The position numbers were made by a program, and so were the translations under genes. From contig NZ_SZXJ01000045.1 of NCBI RefSeq assembly GCF_005281345.1, positions 22,893 through 86,892 on the forward strand: a stretch of 64,000 nucleotides of DNA. Reading direction: 5' to 3'. The notes below the pieces were generated by a model. That model ran no database searches, was not told the origin of the DNA, and saw only the letters and a program-made list of their open reading frames with translations. Origin of the DNA: Citrobacter sp. wls619. Its GTDB lineage: Bacteria > Pseudomonadota > Gammaproteobacteria > Enterobacterales > Enterobacteriaceae. Shown piece after piece: positions 51,187 to 59,650 of the stretch; position 1 is the first letter of the stretch, and each line of letters opens with the position of its first letter.

Positions 51187-52377
51187 TTACATGATGCGAC
51201 AGGCAAACCCTTTCAGATACAGCCCTTCCGGGTAGGTAGCGATCACGGGATGATCGGCGGCCTGACGGAACTGCTCTATAAATTGTACATCACGCCCGGC
51301 ATCTATTGCGGCATCGGCGATGATTTTCTGAAATAAATCGGTGGTCATCAATCCGGAGCAGGAGAATGTCAGCAGTACGCCACCCGGATTCAGCAACTGA
51401 ATTGCCAGCATATTGATGTCTTTATAGCCACGACAGGCGCCCATCAGCTGGCTTTTGTTTTCGACAAACTTCGGCGGGTCCATCACGATAACATCAAATT
51501 TCTCACCACGATCGCGATAGGCGCGCAGCAGCTTGAACACGTCATCACGCACAAATTCGGCTTTGCTCAGATCCAGCTTGTTCAGCTCTACGTTTTGGCG
51601 GGCGATATCGAGAGCTTCCTGGGAAGTATCTACGCTGACGACCTGGCGGCAGCCACCCATTAATGCAGAGACGGCGAATCCACCGGTATAGGAGAAACAG
51701 TTCAGTACGCGCTGATTTTCCACATAACGACGCGTGGCCAGGCGGCTGTCACGCTGATCGAGGTAATAACCGGTTTTATGTCCGTGCTGAATATCAACCA
51801 GCAGTTTCATCCCGTGCTCTTCAATCGGCAGCAGAGCTGGCGGCAGTTCCCCCGTGACGGGGCCCTGAGTCAGTTCCATGCCTTCTTTTTTACGCACGGC
51901 AACATCGCTACGGTCATAAATAGCGCACTCCGGGAAGACAATCTGCAGGGCGCTAATTAATGCGGCACGTTGATACTCGGCGCCTGCGCTGAGCAGTTGC
52001 AGCACCAGAAAGTTACCGAAACGGTCAATGGTGATGCCCGGCAGGCCATCAGACTCCCCGGCAATCAGTCGATAGCTGTCCAGCCCGTCCTTTTTCGCCA
52101 GCCAGTCTCGCCACTTCTGCGCTTGTTGCAGACGGCGGGTAAAGAAATCAATATCGATGGATTCAGACTTGTCGAATGTCCAGACGCGTGCACGGATCTG
52201 CGACGCGGGTGAGTACGCGCCACGTGCTAACCATTTACCCTGATGGTCAACAATATCGATGGTTTCACCGAGGTTGGCTTTACCTTCCATACGTGCGACG
52301 GCACCGGAAAATACCCACGGATGGCGACGAAGTAATGATTTTTCGCGGCCCTTGGCTAACACTAAACGTACACTCAT
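51187..52377 (-). CDS. rlmI: RlmI, 23S rRNA m5C1962 methyltransferase
   Basis: RlmI methylates C1962 of 23S rRNA. The 396-residue protein has an N-terminal PUA domain (about 1-80: [23 protein letters not shown] cut at 20) and an SAM-dependent methyltransferase core. The core has [20 protein letters not shown] near 220, the [12 protein letters not shown] motif near 310, and LTFSCSGLM with the catalytic cysteine near 345. It is divergent from yccX and upstream of hspQ. Confidence 0.96.
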   Translation of the reverse strand: MSVRLVLAKGREKSLLRRHPWVFSGAVARMEGKANLGETIDIVDHQGKWLARGAYSPASQIRARVWTFDKSESIDIDFFTRRLQQAQKWRDWLAKKDGLDSYRLIAGESDGLPGITIDRFGNFLVLQLLSAGAEYQRAALISALQIVFPECAIYDRSDVAVRKKEGMELTQGPVTGELPPALLPIEEHGMKLLVDIQHGHKTGYYLDQRDSRLATRRYVENQRVLNCFSYTGGFAVSALMGGCRQVVSVDTSQEALDIARQNVELNKLDLSKAEFVRDDVFKLLRAYRDRGEKFDVIVMDPPKFVENKSQLMGACRGYKDINMLAIQLLNPGGVLLTFSCSGLMTTDLFQKIIADAAIDAGRDVQFIEQFRQAADHPVIATYPEGLYLKGFACRIM

Positions 52378-52471
52378 AATTTACTATTCTGTCAATTCAA
52401 AGAAATGGGCGCCATTGTCCTGAGTTTTACGCATATTTGCAACGCGCGCTGTGATGATAAGGAGAACCGCA

Positions 52472-52753
52472 ATGTCGAAAGTCTGCATAATCGCCTGGGT
52501 CTATGGCCGGGTTCAGGGGGTCGGATTTCGCTACACCACCCAGCATGAAGCACAACGGCTGGGATTGACTGGCTACGCGAAGAATATGGACGACGGCAGC
52601 GTAGAGGTTGTCGCCTGCGGTGAAAGCGACCGGGTAGAACAACTGATGAAGTGGTTAAAAGCCGGAGGCCCGCGTAGCGCCAGGGTAGACAGAGTTCTCA
52701 GCGAACCGCATCGGCCTGGCGAAGAGTTAACGGGATTTAGTATCCGCTATTAA
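52472..52753 (+). CDS. yccX: Acylphosphatase
   Basis: YccX hydrolyses acyl phosphates such as carbamoyl or acetyl phosphate. It has 93 residues from ATG 52472 (AAGGAGAA upstream). The acylphosphatase signatures are [16 protein letters not shown], carrying the catalytic Arg, and [20 protein letters not shown], with the catalytic Asn. It converges with tusE: their coding ends overlap by four bases (52750-52753). Confidence 0.95.
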   Translation: MSKVCIIAWVYGRVQGVGFRYTTQHEAQRLGLTGYAKNMDDGSVEVVACGESDRVEQLMKWLKAGGPRSARVDRVLSEPHRPGEELTGFSIRY

Positions 52754-53079
52754 ATACATTTGACCGGTTTTGGCAGACCGGCAATTTTCGTCGCCTGCTT
52801 GGCCGGACCTTTCGGGAACAGGCGGTAGAGATAACGGCTGTTGCCTTTTTCTTCGCCAAACTTATTGGCCATCGCTTTGACCAGCATGCGGATAGCGGGG
52901 GAGGTATTAAACTCCAGATAAAACTCGCGTACGAAACGCACCACTTCCCAGTGTTCCGCGGAGAGCGTAATGCCTTCGTTTTCGGCGATTATCTCCGCCA
53001 GCGGCTCGCTCCACAGCGTGGTATCTTGCAGATAGCCTTCGCTATCGGTACTGATTTCTTTACCTTCAAAGATCAACAT
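52750..53079 (-). CDS. tusE: TusE, sulfur-relay protein for tRNA 2-thiouridine
   Basis: TusE accepts persulfide sulfur from TusBCD and hands it to MnmA for 2-thiolation of wobble uridine in tRNA. The 109-residue DsrC-family protein has the reactive cysteine second from the C-terminus (PVKCI), plus the family segment [24 protein letters not shown] cut near the middle. It stands alone, convergent with yccX and downstream of a terminator for yccA. Confidence 0.95.
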   Translation of the reverse strand: MLIFEGKEISTDSEGYLQDTTLWSEPLAEIIAENEGITLSAEHWEVVRFVREFYLEFNTSPAIRMLVKAMANKFGEEKGNSRYLYRLFPKGPAKQATKIAGLPKPVKCI

Positions 53080-53126
53080 AATTCTTCACTGCGTTAGTCA
53101 AACTGGCGGCAGTTTACCAAAAAAGA

Positions 53127-53150
53127 AAGCCCCGCATAAGCGGGGCTGAA
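53127..53150 (-). terminator. Intrinsic terminator after yccA
   Basis: On the minus strand AGCCCCGC and GCGGGGCT pair around TTAT, followed by TTCTTTTTT, 18 bases beyond the yccA stop. Confidence 0.9.
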
Positions 53151-53167
53151 TAATGCACGTAATCATC

Positions 53168-53827
53168 TTAATCGCGGCTGGCGAAGCCCAGAATGCTCAA
53201 CAGGCTGACGAAGATGTTGTACAGCGAAACATACAGGCTAACGGTGGCACGAATATAGTTGGTTTCACCGCCGCGGATGATATTGCTGGTTTCAAACAGG
53301 ATTGCGCCTGAAGAAATCAGGATAAACACCGCGCTAATCGCCAGATGCAGCGCTGGCAGTTGCAGGAAAATATTCGCAACCATACCAATCAGCACTACCA
53401 CGATACCTGCCATCAGCATACCGCCGAGGAAGGACATGTCTTTACGCGTGGTCAGAACATACGCAGAACAGCTGAAGAAGACCAGCGCCGTACCACCCAG
53501 CGCCATACCGATCACGTCACCCATACCTGCTGACAGGTAAGTGTTCAGAATCGGTCCCAGGATGTAACCCAGGAAACCGGTGAAAGCGAAAGCAGACAGA
53601 ATACCTACTGGTTTATCTGCTGTTTTGTAGGTCAGGAACATCAGACCATACATACCAACCAGTGTCAGAATCAGACCCGGAGACGGCAGCATCAGCACTG
53701 TACTGGCTGTTGCGGTGATCGCTGAAAACGCCAGCGTCAGGCTGAGCAGGAAATAGGTATTACGCAGCACCTTATGCGTGCTGAGTAGCGATGTACGATC
53801 GCGCGAAGAACTAATAATACGATCCAT
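53168..53827 (-). CDS. yccA: YccA, Bax-inhibitor-1-like FtsH modulator
   Basis: YccA is an inner-membrane protein with seven hydrophobic helices in 219 residues. In E. coli it is both an FtsH substrate and an inhibitor of FtsH, protecting a jammed SecYEG translocon. The cytosolic N-terminus ([20 protein letters not shown]) is the part FtsH needs to start degradation. The TMBIM family pattern [16 protein letters not shown] begins helix 1. It is the last gene shared with the E. coli order on the left side of serT. Confidence 0.95.
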   Translation of the reverse strand: MDRIISSSRDRTSLLSTHKVLRNTYFLLSLTLAFSAITATASTVLMLPSPGLILTLVGMYGLMFLTYKTADKPVGILSAFAFTGFLGYILGPILNTYLSAGMGDVIGMALGGTALVFFSCSAYVLTTRKDMSFLGGMLMAGIVVVLIGMVANIFLQLPALHLAISAVFILISSGAILFETSNIIRGGETNYIRATVSLYVSLYNIFVSLLSILGFASRD

Positions 53828-54098
53828 GAGTCACTCTCTTATGACAGATGTAATTAATGATGGAGGATAATGAAATCACCGGTAACGACCCAGCGGTTTT
53901 ACCCATCTTTACGCATTTTAACCCGCCGGACTTAAGCATATTATTTCAGCAAAAGCATCTGGATTAGATGTTACCACTGTTTATGCAAAAATGTCAGATC
54001 GATATCTGCCAGGTAACTGAAAAATATTGCGTTATTCCCTGCATGCCTTTAAGAGTGACAGTGGTGTCAACATAAAACAGAGCAATAAGGTAAAGGGA
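53828..54098. other. Intergenic control region, yccA / oppA-like gene
   Basis: This 271-bp divergent region is moderately AT-rich. It must hold the yccA promoter and that of the binding-protein gene. A partial dyad CAGATCGATATCTG lies at about 53996-54009. No recognisable operator was identified. Confidence 0.4.
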
Positions 54099-55727
54099 AT
54101 GACTCAACATAAATCGAAGGTATTTACATTTACGCTGTTGGCTGTCTGTTTGATGTCTCTCAACGGTGTGGCGAGCGCTGCGACAGTTCCCGCGGGTACA
54201 GAACTGGCAGCGCAACAGGAACTGGTCAGAAATAACGGCAGTGAGCCAGCCTCACTGGATCCGCATAAAGTTGAAAGCAACGTTGAGTTTAATTTAATCA
54301 GCGATATGTTCGATGGACTGGTGGCCGTAAACCTGGATGGCACTATTGCACCCCGGCTTGCTGCCTCCTGGGAGAATAAAGATAACACTGTCTGGACCTT
54401 TCATTTACGTCCAGGAATAACCTGGTCAGATGGATCGGCTATTACTGCACAGGATGTCGTCTGGAGCTGGCAGCGCCTGGTTTCACCGCAAACTACTTCG
54501 CCCTATGCCTCTTATCTGGGCAATATGCACGTCGCAAATGCGGTTGATATTGCTCAGGGGAAAAAAGATCCCGCGACGCTTGGGGTCAAGGCGCTGAATG
54601 ACACCACGCTGGAAATTACCCTGACGCAGCCGACAGCGGCATTCTTAGCGATGCTGGCGCACCCATCACTGGTACCACTGGATAAAGTGCTGATTGGCCG
54701 CTTTGGCGATAAGTGGACTCGTCCGGAGCACTTTGTCAGCAGCGGTGCGTATAAGTTGTCGCAGTGGGTCGTCAATGAGCGGATTGTTGCCGTACGCAAC
54801 CCGCATTACTGGGACGATCAGCACACGGTCATTAATAAAGTGACGTATTTGCCCATCAGTTCAGAGGCTGCAGACGTTAACCGTTACAAAGCCGGAGAAA
54901 TCGATATTGTTTTTAGTGTTCCGGTCAATCAGTTCGCTCAATTGAAAAAGACGATGGGTGATGAGCTCCATGTCTCACCTCAGCTTTCAACCTATTATTA
55001 TCAGTTTAATACCACGCGTGCGCCGTTTAACGACCCGCGCGTGCGTCGGGCGTTGAATATGGCGCTGGATAAGGACATCATCGCGCAAAAGGTGATGGGG
55101 CAGGGGCAGCGTGCGGCGTGGGTTATCAGCCAGCCTGAAATTGGCGGGGTAAAATTACACGCGCCGGATTACGCATCATGGCCACTCGACAAACGCATTG
55201 CTGAGGCAAAAAAACTGCTGGCGGAAGCAGGCTACGGTCCAGAGCATCCGCTTAGCTTAAATCTGCTCTACAACACTTTCGAAACGCATCAGCGAATCGC
55301 GATTGCCGCCTCGTCAATGTGGAAGAAAAATCTTGGCGTTGAGGCAAAGCTGCAGAACCAGGAATGGAAAACTATGCTGGATACCATGCACACCGGCAAT
55401 TTTGACGTCGTACGCTATGCATGGATAGCGGATTACGACGATGCGTCGAGCTTCCTCAACATTTTCCGCACCGGAGATAGTGAAAACACCACCCGATACA
55501 GTAATCCAGCCTACGATGAAGCGATGCGTAATGCTGCAAAAGCCCGTTCTTTGCCTGAACGCGGGAAATACTACCAGCAGGCGGAAGACGTGTTAGGCGA
55601 GGATGTACCGGCGATTCCGGTTTACCACTATGTCCGCACACACCTGGTAAAGCCGTGGGTAGGCGGATTTGCACCGGATAACCGCGGTAATTACTTCACC
55701 AAAGATATGTACATCAAAAAACATTAA
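54099..55727 (+). CDS. OppA/MppA-family periplasmic peptide-binding protein (orphan)
   Basis: The protein has 542 residues from ATG 54099, with a signal peptide ending NGVASA (about residue 27). The mature part begins ATVPAGTELAAQQELVRNNGSEPASLDPHK, cut here, and is an SBP_bac_5 (family 5) oligopeptide-binding protein clearly related to OppA and MppA. Shared segments include VWTFHLRPGITWSDGSAITA, ASYLGNMH, VNERIVAVRNP and MYIKKH at the end. No permease or ATPase gene is adjacent, so it must borrow another transporter (as MppA does with Opp) or act as a sensor. The ligand cannot be deduced. E. coli K-12 has no gene here. Confidence 0.9.
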   Translation: MTQHKSKVFTFTLLAVCLMSLNGVASAATVPAGTELAAQQELVRNNGSEPASLDPHKVESNVEFNLISDMFDGLVAVNLDGTIAPRLAASWENKDNTVWTFHLRPGITWSDGSAITAQDVVWSWQRLVSPQTTSPYASYLGNMHVANAVDIAQGKKDPATLGVKALNDTTLEITLTQPTAAFLAMLAHPSLVPLDKVLIGRFGDKWTRPEHFVSSGAYKLSQWVVNERIVAVRNPHYWDDQHTVINKVTYLPISSEAADVNRYKAGEIDIVFSVPVNQFAQLKKTMGDELHVSPQLSTYYYQFNTTRAPFNDPRVRRALNMALDKDIIAQKVMGQGQRAAWVISQPEIGGVKLHAPDYASWPLDKRIAEAKKLLAEAGYGPEHPLSLNLLYNTFETHQRIAIAASSMWKKNLGVEAKLQNQEWKTMLDTMHTGNFDVVRYAWIADYDDASSFLNIFRTGDSENTTRYSNPAYDEAMRNAAKARSLPERGKYYQQAEDVLGEDVPAIPVYHYVRTHLVKPWVGGFAPDNRGNYFTKDMYIKKH

Positions 55728-55870
55728 ACAGCAGTAGCCCGGATTTGTGCTGAATAAACGGTCAATTTGTTGTTATTTAAGTCGATTAACAACATTTTGG
55801 CTGTTTTTCAGGCAAACGAACACATTGGTGCTTTACAGGTCCGTTCGGGATGTTTATAGTGCGCCTCATT

Positions 55871-55958
55871 GGAAGCGTGGCCGAGCGGTTGAAGGCACCG
55901 GTCTTGAAAACCGGCGACCCGAAAGGGTTCTAGAGTTCGAATCTCTACGCTTCCGCCA
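55871..55958 (+). tRNA. serT: tRNA-Ser (anticodon UGA)
   Basis: The 88-base tRNA has acceptor arms GGAAGCG / CGCTTCC, the anticodon stem CCGGT / ACCGG around loop CTTGAAA (anticodon TGA), a long variable arm typical of tRNA-Ser (GCGACCCGAAAGGGTTC), the T loop TTCGAAT and an encoded GCCA 3' end. serT follows yccA in E. coli, and in Salmonella the same tRNA borders the SPI-5 island (family knowledge). It is a known insertion hotspot. Confidence 0.98.
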
Positions 55959-55964
55959 AACATG

Positions 55965-55995
55965 AAAAGGGGTTACCGAAAGGTGACCCCTTTTT
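55965..55995 (+). terminator. Intrinsic terminator after serT
   Basis: A 13-base stem AAAAGGGGTTACC / GGTGACCCCTTTT (one wobble pair) with a GAAA tetraloop and a T run lies 6 bases after the tRNA. Confidence 0.93.
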
Positions 55996-56007
55996 ACTTT
56001 TGAAGCA

Positions 56008-56262
56008 TTAGAATCGCCTGGCAATATTCGCCCATCCCCTCATGTCACATTCGAACACTTGCTTACCCCGATCCCAGGCTTTTCCTTGTCGTGCTATACG
56101 CTGCAATTTAACTACACATCTAAAGTCTTTCCATATTGCCGTGGCTGAAGGCATGGTCATGATGTCTTCATGACCTGTAAAAGCCTTAACTGAATCCAGG
56201 TTAGTCCAGTAGTGTTTCCCTGGGGGAGGCAAGTTCAGATCATCAGCAACTCGATGCGCTGC
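56008..56262 (-). pseudogene. Unrecognised ORF remnant next to serT
   Basis: A minus-strand frame is open for 84 codons between TAA (56263-56265) and a stop at 56008. It has no ATG until well inside, so it looks like the C-terminal piece of a longer protein. It contains ADDLNLPPPGKHYWTNLD and ends RGKQVFECDMRGWANIARRF. Many Trp, Lys and Arg residues suggest real protein rather than a random frame. I do not recognise the family. Its place right after a tRNA hotspot suggests the residue of a lost mobile element (inference). A chance open frame remains possible. Confidence 0.35.
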
Positions 56263-56272
56263 TTACCTGTAA

Positions 56273-56291
56273 GTGCGGCTCATCGCCGCAC
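56273..56291 (-). terminator. Hairpin after cbpM
   Basis: GTGCGGC pairs with GCCGCAC over a 5-base loop, 12 bases beyond the cbpM stop on the minus strand. The T run after it is poor, so it is a probable but weak terminator. Confidence 0.55.
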
Positions 56292-56302
56292 CTTTAACAT
56301 AT

Positions 56303-56596
56303 TCATGGATGGCTAATAAATCGGGACAGGCGTTGGCGCAAAAGGCGGTTTTCCTGCCGCAGTTGCGCGTTCTCCTCGAGCAGGGTCAGTGCGACGGCAA
56401 TGCCTGGCCAGTCAAGCGCCAGTTCATGGCGCAGACGTAGTGCGCGTTGCACCACGGTCAGCGCATGGTCATCAAAGGTCTCATCTTCACGGGGTTCGAT
56501 TACCCCTAAACCGACAATTTCATTCAGTTCCTCTGCAGAAACACCGGTATGCAGACAAAACTCGGTAATGGTAAAGGTAACGGTCACGTTAGCCAT
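56303..56596 (-). CDS. cbpM: CbpM, modulator of the CbpA co-chaperone
   Basis: CbpM binds the J-domain of CbpA and blocks both its co-chaperone and DNA-binding activities. From ATG 56596 it has 97 residues, a MerR-like helical protein: [24 protein letters not shown], cut at 20, and [15 protein letters not shown], with C-terminal [14 protein letters not shown]. It is four residues shorter than the E. coli form from memory; the change is at REDETFDDH. Its ATG overlaps the cbpA stop (TAATG), so the pair is translationally coupled. Confidence 0.93.
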   Translation of the reverse strand: MANVTVTFTITEFCLHTGVSAEELNEIVGLGVIEPREDETFDDHALTVVQRALRLRHELALDWPGIAVALTLLEENAQLRQENRLLRQRLSRFISHP

Positions 56597-57516
56597 TATG
56601 CTTTCCCCCACTCTTTACGCGGATCAAAGGACTTCTGCGCATCCGCCAGCTGTTGCCACAAGGCGGCGCTGTTGTCGTCAGGTTTCGGCGGCATCACGAT
56701 TTTGATGACCGCGTACAGGTCGCCAGTATGTTTTTTACCGACCAGACCTTTGCCTTTGATACGTAATCGTTGCCCAGCCTGGCTTCCTGCGGGGATGGTC
56801 AGCAAAATACTCTCTTTGAGTGTTGGTACCGTCACTTTTGCGCCCAATGCAGCTTCCCATGGGGCAAGCGGAACGACAACCTCCAGATCCTGATTAACAA
56901 TATCAAACAGCGGATGCGGCGCGATATGAATCACCAGCCACAAATCCCCGTTCGGGCCACCGTTTTCACCAGGGGTTCCCTGACCTTTCAGACGAATGCG
57001 CTGCCCATTGCCGACACCGGCCGGGAGCTTAACGTTGAGAGTTTTGGGGATTTCCCGCTCGATCATGCCAAACGCATTGTATACCGGCAGGTTGTAACTG
57101 ATGGTGCGGCTATGCTCAGCAAGGGTTTCTTCGAGGAAAACGGCGACCTCGATTTCAATATCATGTCCGCGACTGGCGTGGCGCTGCCGTGACTGATGTG
57201 CGTGCTGGCCAAAAATTGAAGAGAAGATATCGTCGAAATCTTCAGCGTTGTAGCGTTGACCTTCTCCTTGCTGGAACTGACGATTAAACTGCGGGTCGTT
57301 GCGATGCTGCCACAGCTGGTCGTATTCGGCGCGTCGCTGTTCATCGCTCAGGACTTCCCAGGCTTCGGCAACTTCTTTAAAACGGGCTTCAGCGTCGGGT
57401 TCTTTGCTGACATCGGGATGGTATTTTCGCGCGAGACGACGGTAGGCGGTCTTGATTGTCTTGAGATCGTCTGTCGGCTTCACGCCCATAATGGCGTAAT
57501 AATCCTTTAATTCCAT
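56596..57516 (-). CDS. cbpA: CbpA, curved-DNA-binding DnaJ-family co-chaperone
   Basis: CbpA is a type II J-protein that stimulates DnaK and also binds curved DNA in stationary-phase nucleoids. The 306 residues show a J domain at 1-70 with the essential HPD ([10 protein letters not shown], about residue 33-35), a short linker rather than a zinc-finger region, and two C-terminal beta domains ([20 protein letters not shown] and [16 protein letters not shown]). It overlaps the start of cbpM. Its promoter lies in the 273-bp region before the next plus-strand gene. Confidence 0.96.
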   Translation of the reverse strand: MELKDYYAIMGVKPTDDLKTIKTAYRRLARKYHPDVSKEPDAEARFKEVAEAWEVLSDEQRRAEYDQLWQHRNDPQFNRQFQQGEGQRYNAEDFDDIFSSIFGQHAHQSRQRHASRGHDIEIEVAVFLEETLAEHSRTISYNLPVYNAFGMIEREIPKTLNVKLPAGVGNGQRIRLKGQGTPGENGGPNGDLWLVIHIAPHPLFDIVNQDLEVVVPLAPWEAALGAKVTVPTLKESILLTIPAGSQAGQRLRIKGKGLVGKKHTGDLYAVIKIVMPPKPDDNSAALWQQLADAQKSFDPRKEWGKA

Positions 57517-57789
57517 AGCGTTCTCTCGTGTAAATCAACACATGAAGAAGGCAATCCCTCTCAAAAGGTATCACCGTTAAGTTTAGGGTAATCCCGATAG
57601 GCGTGAATGCCAACCATGAAAAAGGGGGGCGCAGGTCATAAAAGGGGCACCGGCAAATGTGGTGAGCCTGCTTGTTGATTTACCTATCACACTCAAATTT
57701 CCCTTTTCACCAGACTGTTCGTTGTTGAGCGAAGCATCGCATTTAATCCGGCAATAGAATGGCTGAAATTAACAAGGGAGAGATGCTGA

Positions 57790-58119
57790 ATGATCGCCGT
57801 TATTTTTGAAGCAGATGTGCCCCCTCAGGGGAGGGAGCGATATCTTCAACTGGCCTCAGAGCTGAAGCCGTTGTTGGCAGAGATCCCAGGGTTTATTTCT
57901 ATCGAACGATTTCACTGCATTAATACGCCTGGGAAAATGCTGTCACTTTCATGGTGGGAGGATGAGGATGCAGTGCTCAGGTGGAAATGCAACGTCAGGC
58001 ATCAGGCCGCACAACAGGAGGGTAAGCAGTTGATTTTTTCATATTACCGAATACGTGTTGCATCTGTTTTGAAGGATTATGCCTCTGAAAAAGGTTCTGC
58101 CAGCGTATATGGCAGTTAA
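57790..58119 (+). CDS. Antibiotic biosynthesis monooxygenase (ABM) domain protein
   Basis: The 109-residue protein has a dimeric alpha/beta-barrel ABM-type sequence. MIAVIFEADVPPQGRERYLQ begins the first strand, followed by IPGFISIERFHCINTPGKMLSLSWWEDEDAV and WKCNVRHQAAQQEGKQLIFSYYRI, which is the usual pattern with Trp and His. Members include heme- or quinol-degrading monooxygenases and many of unknown substrate. GGGAGAG lies 9 bases upstream. It is alone between cbpA and the convergent dsbA-like gene; a redox link with the scs cluster is possible but unproven. Confidence 0.75.
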   Translation: MIAVIFEADVPPQGRERYLQLASELKPLLAEIPGFISIERFHCINTPGKMLSLSWWEDEDAVLRWKCNVRHQAAQQEGKQLIFSYYRIRVASVLKDYASEKGSASVYGS

Positions 58120-58142
58120 CAGTCAATAATGACCGCCTGTAG

Positions 58143-58176
58143 CAACAGGAGCCAGAACAGGCTCTGGCTCCTGTTG
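58143..58176. terminator. Strong hairpin between ABM gene and srgA-like gene
   Basis: CAACAGGAGCCAGA is perfectly paired with TCTGGCTCCTGTTG (14 bp) around an ACAGGC loop. It sits between convergent genes, 24 bases after the ABM stop. Neither strand has a T run after it, so it may act as an RNA 3'-end barrier rather than a classical terminator. Confidence 0.6.
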
Positions 58177-58204
58177 ATGGTGCGTCAGGAATATTAACGG
58201 CTTA

Positions 58205-58828
58205 TCAAGGTCTGGAAAAAAGAAAACGCACGGTATCAGCGTAGTTCTGAACAAAAGCGTTAACGTTATCTGATTTTAATCCTTTCGGGTTAATCATATA
58301 TTTACCCTTGATAAAGATAGCCGGCACACCTTTCAGGTCTACCGCTTTAGCCAACTCCTGTTGCTTTGCCGTTAATGATTTTACGGCAAAGCTATTCCAC
58401 GCAGCATCATAGTCGCTTGCACTGACGCCGGCGCGGATAAATACACTGCGAATATCATCTGCTGTTTTAACCGTTTGCTTTTTCTGCACGGCATCAAACA
58501 GTAAAGGTTTTACTTTATCTTCCACGTTTAACAGCATAGCGACAGACCAGGCGTGCGTCATCTCCGGCCCCAATGGACCTAAAAAATCAACGTGATACTC
58601 AGCGAGTTTGACATCAGAAGGTAGTGCTTTCTTCACATTATCAGTGACTTCCAGAACTTCATCATACTGGTAGCATGAAGGGCAATAAAATGAAAAGAAC
58701 TTAAGCGCAGCAGGCGCTGACGCAACTGGTTTTTCAAGTGAAATATATTCCTTGCCATCGGTAAATGTTGCTGCCTGAACGCTCACAGTAAAAAACAGAC
58801 CTAGAAGAGGAAGTAAGATTTTTTTCAT
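58205..58828 (-). CDS. DsbA/SrgA-like periplasmic thiol oxidoreductase
   Basis: The 207-residue exported thioredoxin-fold protein has a signal peptide (MKKILLPLLGLFFTVSVQA). The mature segment ATFTDGKEYISLEKPVA and FFSFYCPSCYQYDEVLEVTD follow, and KGVPAIFIKGKYMINPKG has the cis-proline. The layout matches DsbA, but the active site is CPSC rather than CPHC, as I recall for SrgA of the Salmonella virulence plasmid. It probably oxidises cysteines of exported proteins together with DsbB (inference). ATG 58828 is preferred to an ATG two codons earlier for better ribosome spacing. It is divergent from scsA and rather AT-rich. Confidence 0.85.
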   Translation of the reverse strand: MKKILLPLLGLFFTVSVQAATFTDGKEYISLEKPVASAPAALKFFSFYCPSCYQYDEVLEVTDNVKKALPSDVKLAEYHVDFLGPLGPEMTHAWSVAMLLNVEDKVKPLLFDAVQKKQTVKTADDIRSVFIRAGVSASDYDAAWNSFAVKSLTAKQQELAKAVDLKGVPAIFIKGKYMINPKGLKSDNVNAFVQNYADTVRFLFSRP

Positions 58829-59239
58829 TTTCATATACTCTAAATAACATTTAATAAACAATTGTTCTGATGATGAACATAACGTTCATTGCGGTGAGTG
58901 ATAATACAATATTCATCCAGAAATGTGCTGTCCCTTACTTTCATTTACGCAGGAATATCCACTGTTGGACTTCTTATTCTTTTTTATCGTCAGTGGTGAA
59001 ATACCTGTTGGACGTTTTGGAATGGCAGATAATAAACCCCGTGATATTTTTATCTATGTTTTATTAGCACTATTATTTTGCAATAATGAAATTAATGAAC
59101 AATATTAATTATCATTTCTGGGCAAAGCGCTGGGGAGGAATGAGAATTGACCGGCCTCTGCCGACATAACTTTACAGGGTAAAGGTTGCCAAAACCTCGC
59201 CAGTGACTAAGATAACTCGCGTCAATCAGTGAGGGTATA
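58829..59239. other. AT-rich intergenic region upstream of scsA
   Basis: This 411-bp stretch is distinctly AT-rich (about 58850-59115). It separates the divergent srgA-like gene and scsA. Short frames here lack ribosome sites and recognisable content, so I call it noncoding. The last 70 bp hold the probable scsA promoter. The composition differs from the backbone genes and is consistent with transfer or an H-NS-bound region (inference). Confidence 0.5.
59170..59213 (+). promoter_or_regulatory. Candidate scsA promoter with palindromic operator
   Basis: A perfect dyad CTTTAC-AGG-GTAAAG (59170-59184) lies directly against a -35-like TTGCCA (59186-59191). That is 16 bp from a -10-like TAAGAT (59208-59213), 26 bp before the scsA ATG. 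In Salmonella, scs transcription depends on CpxR, whose half-site is GTAAA; here GTAAA occurs once in each direction instead of as a tandem repeat. Another activator, for example a MerR-type regulator, is also possible. Confidence 0.5.
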
Positions 59240-59602
59240 ATGGCGAAACGTCAACGGATGGGATGGTGGTTCCTCTGCCTGGCATGTGTTGTGGTGATGG
59301 TATGCACCGCGCAGCGCATGGCGGGTCTGCACGCGTTGCAGATGAACGCCGCAACCACTGCTGTTGTCGCGAGCGCCCAGGTCGATACCGACGAAGCTTC
59401 GCCCGTTACGCCTTGTGAGCTGAGCGCAAAATCATTGCTGGCTGCACCGCCAGTATTGTTTGAAGGCGCGATCCTGGTGCTATGTTTGCTCCTGTCGCTG
59501 TTGGCACCCGTGCGGGCATTTCGCCTACCTTTTTTCCCTCCGCGCGCTATCTCACCGCCCACACTTAGGGTTCATCTCCGATTTTGTGTCTTCCGTGAAT
59601 GA
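59240..59602 (+). CDS. scsA: ScsA, suppressor of copper sensitivity membrane protein
   Basis: ScsA has 120 residues with two hydrophobic segments (about 8-24 and 73-91) and a periplasmic loop between them containing a cysteine (VTPCELS, about residue 59). It is the first gene of the scs cluster; in Salmonella it contributes to peroxide resistance, and the cluster relieves copper sensitivity. GAGGG lies 5 bases before the ATG. It is 48 bp ahead of scsB, so scsBCD may have an extra promoter. Confidence 0.88.
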   Translation: MAKRQRMGWWFLCLACVVVMVCTAQRMAGLHALQMNAATTAVVASAQVDTDEASPVTPCELSAKSLLAAPPVLFEGAILVLCLLLSLLAPVRAFRLPFFPPRAISPPTLRVHLRFCVFRE

Positions 59603-59650
59603 CAGTGCAGCCATTGCTGACTGTTAGATAATTATTCACGGAGAAAATAT

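Noticed and set aside
55747..55965. Plus-strand frame running through serT
   Set aside because: It reads through the tRNA itself, so the sequence is explained by the RNA gene.
55930..56300. Direct repeat of the serT 3' end as an attachment site
   Set aside because: I looked downstream of the tRNA for a second copy of its 3' end and found none before cbpM, so no integrated element is delimited within the window.
58870..59108. Short hydrophobic frames in the AT-rich region upstream of scsA
   Set aside because: They overlap each other in different frames, lack ribosome sites and show no recognisable domain; AT-rich DNA readily gives such Phe/Leu/Ile-rich frames.
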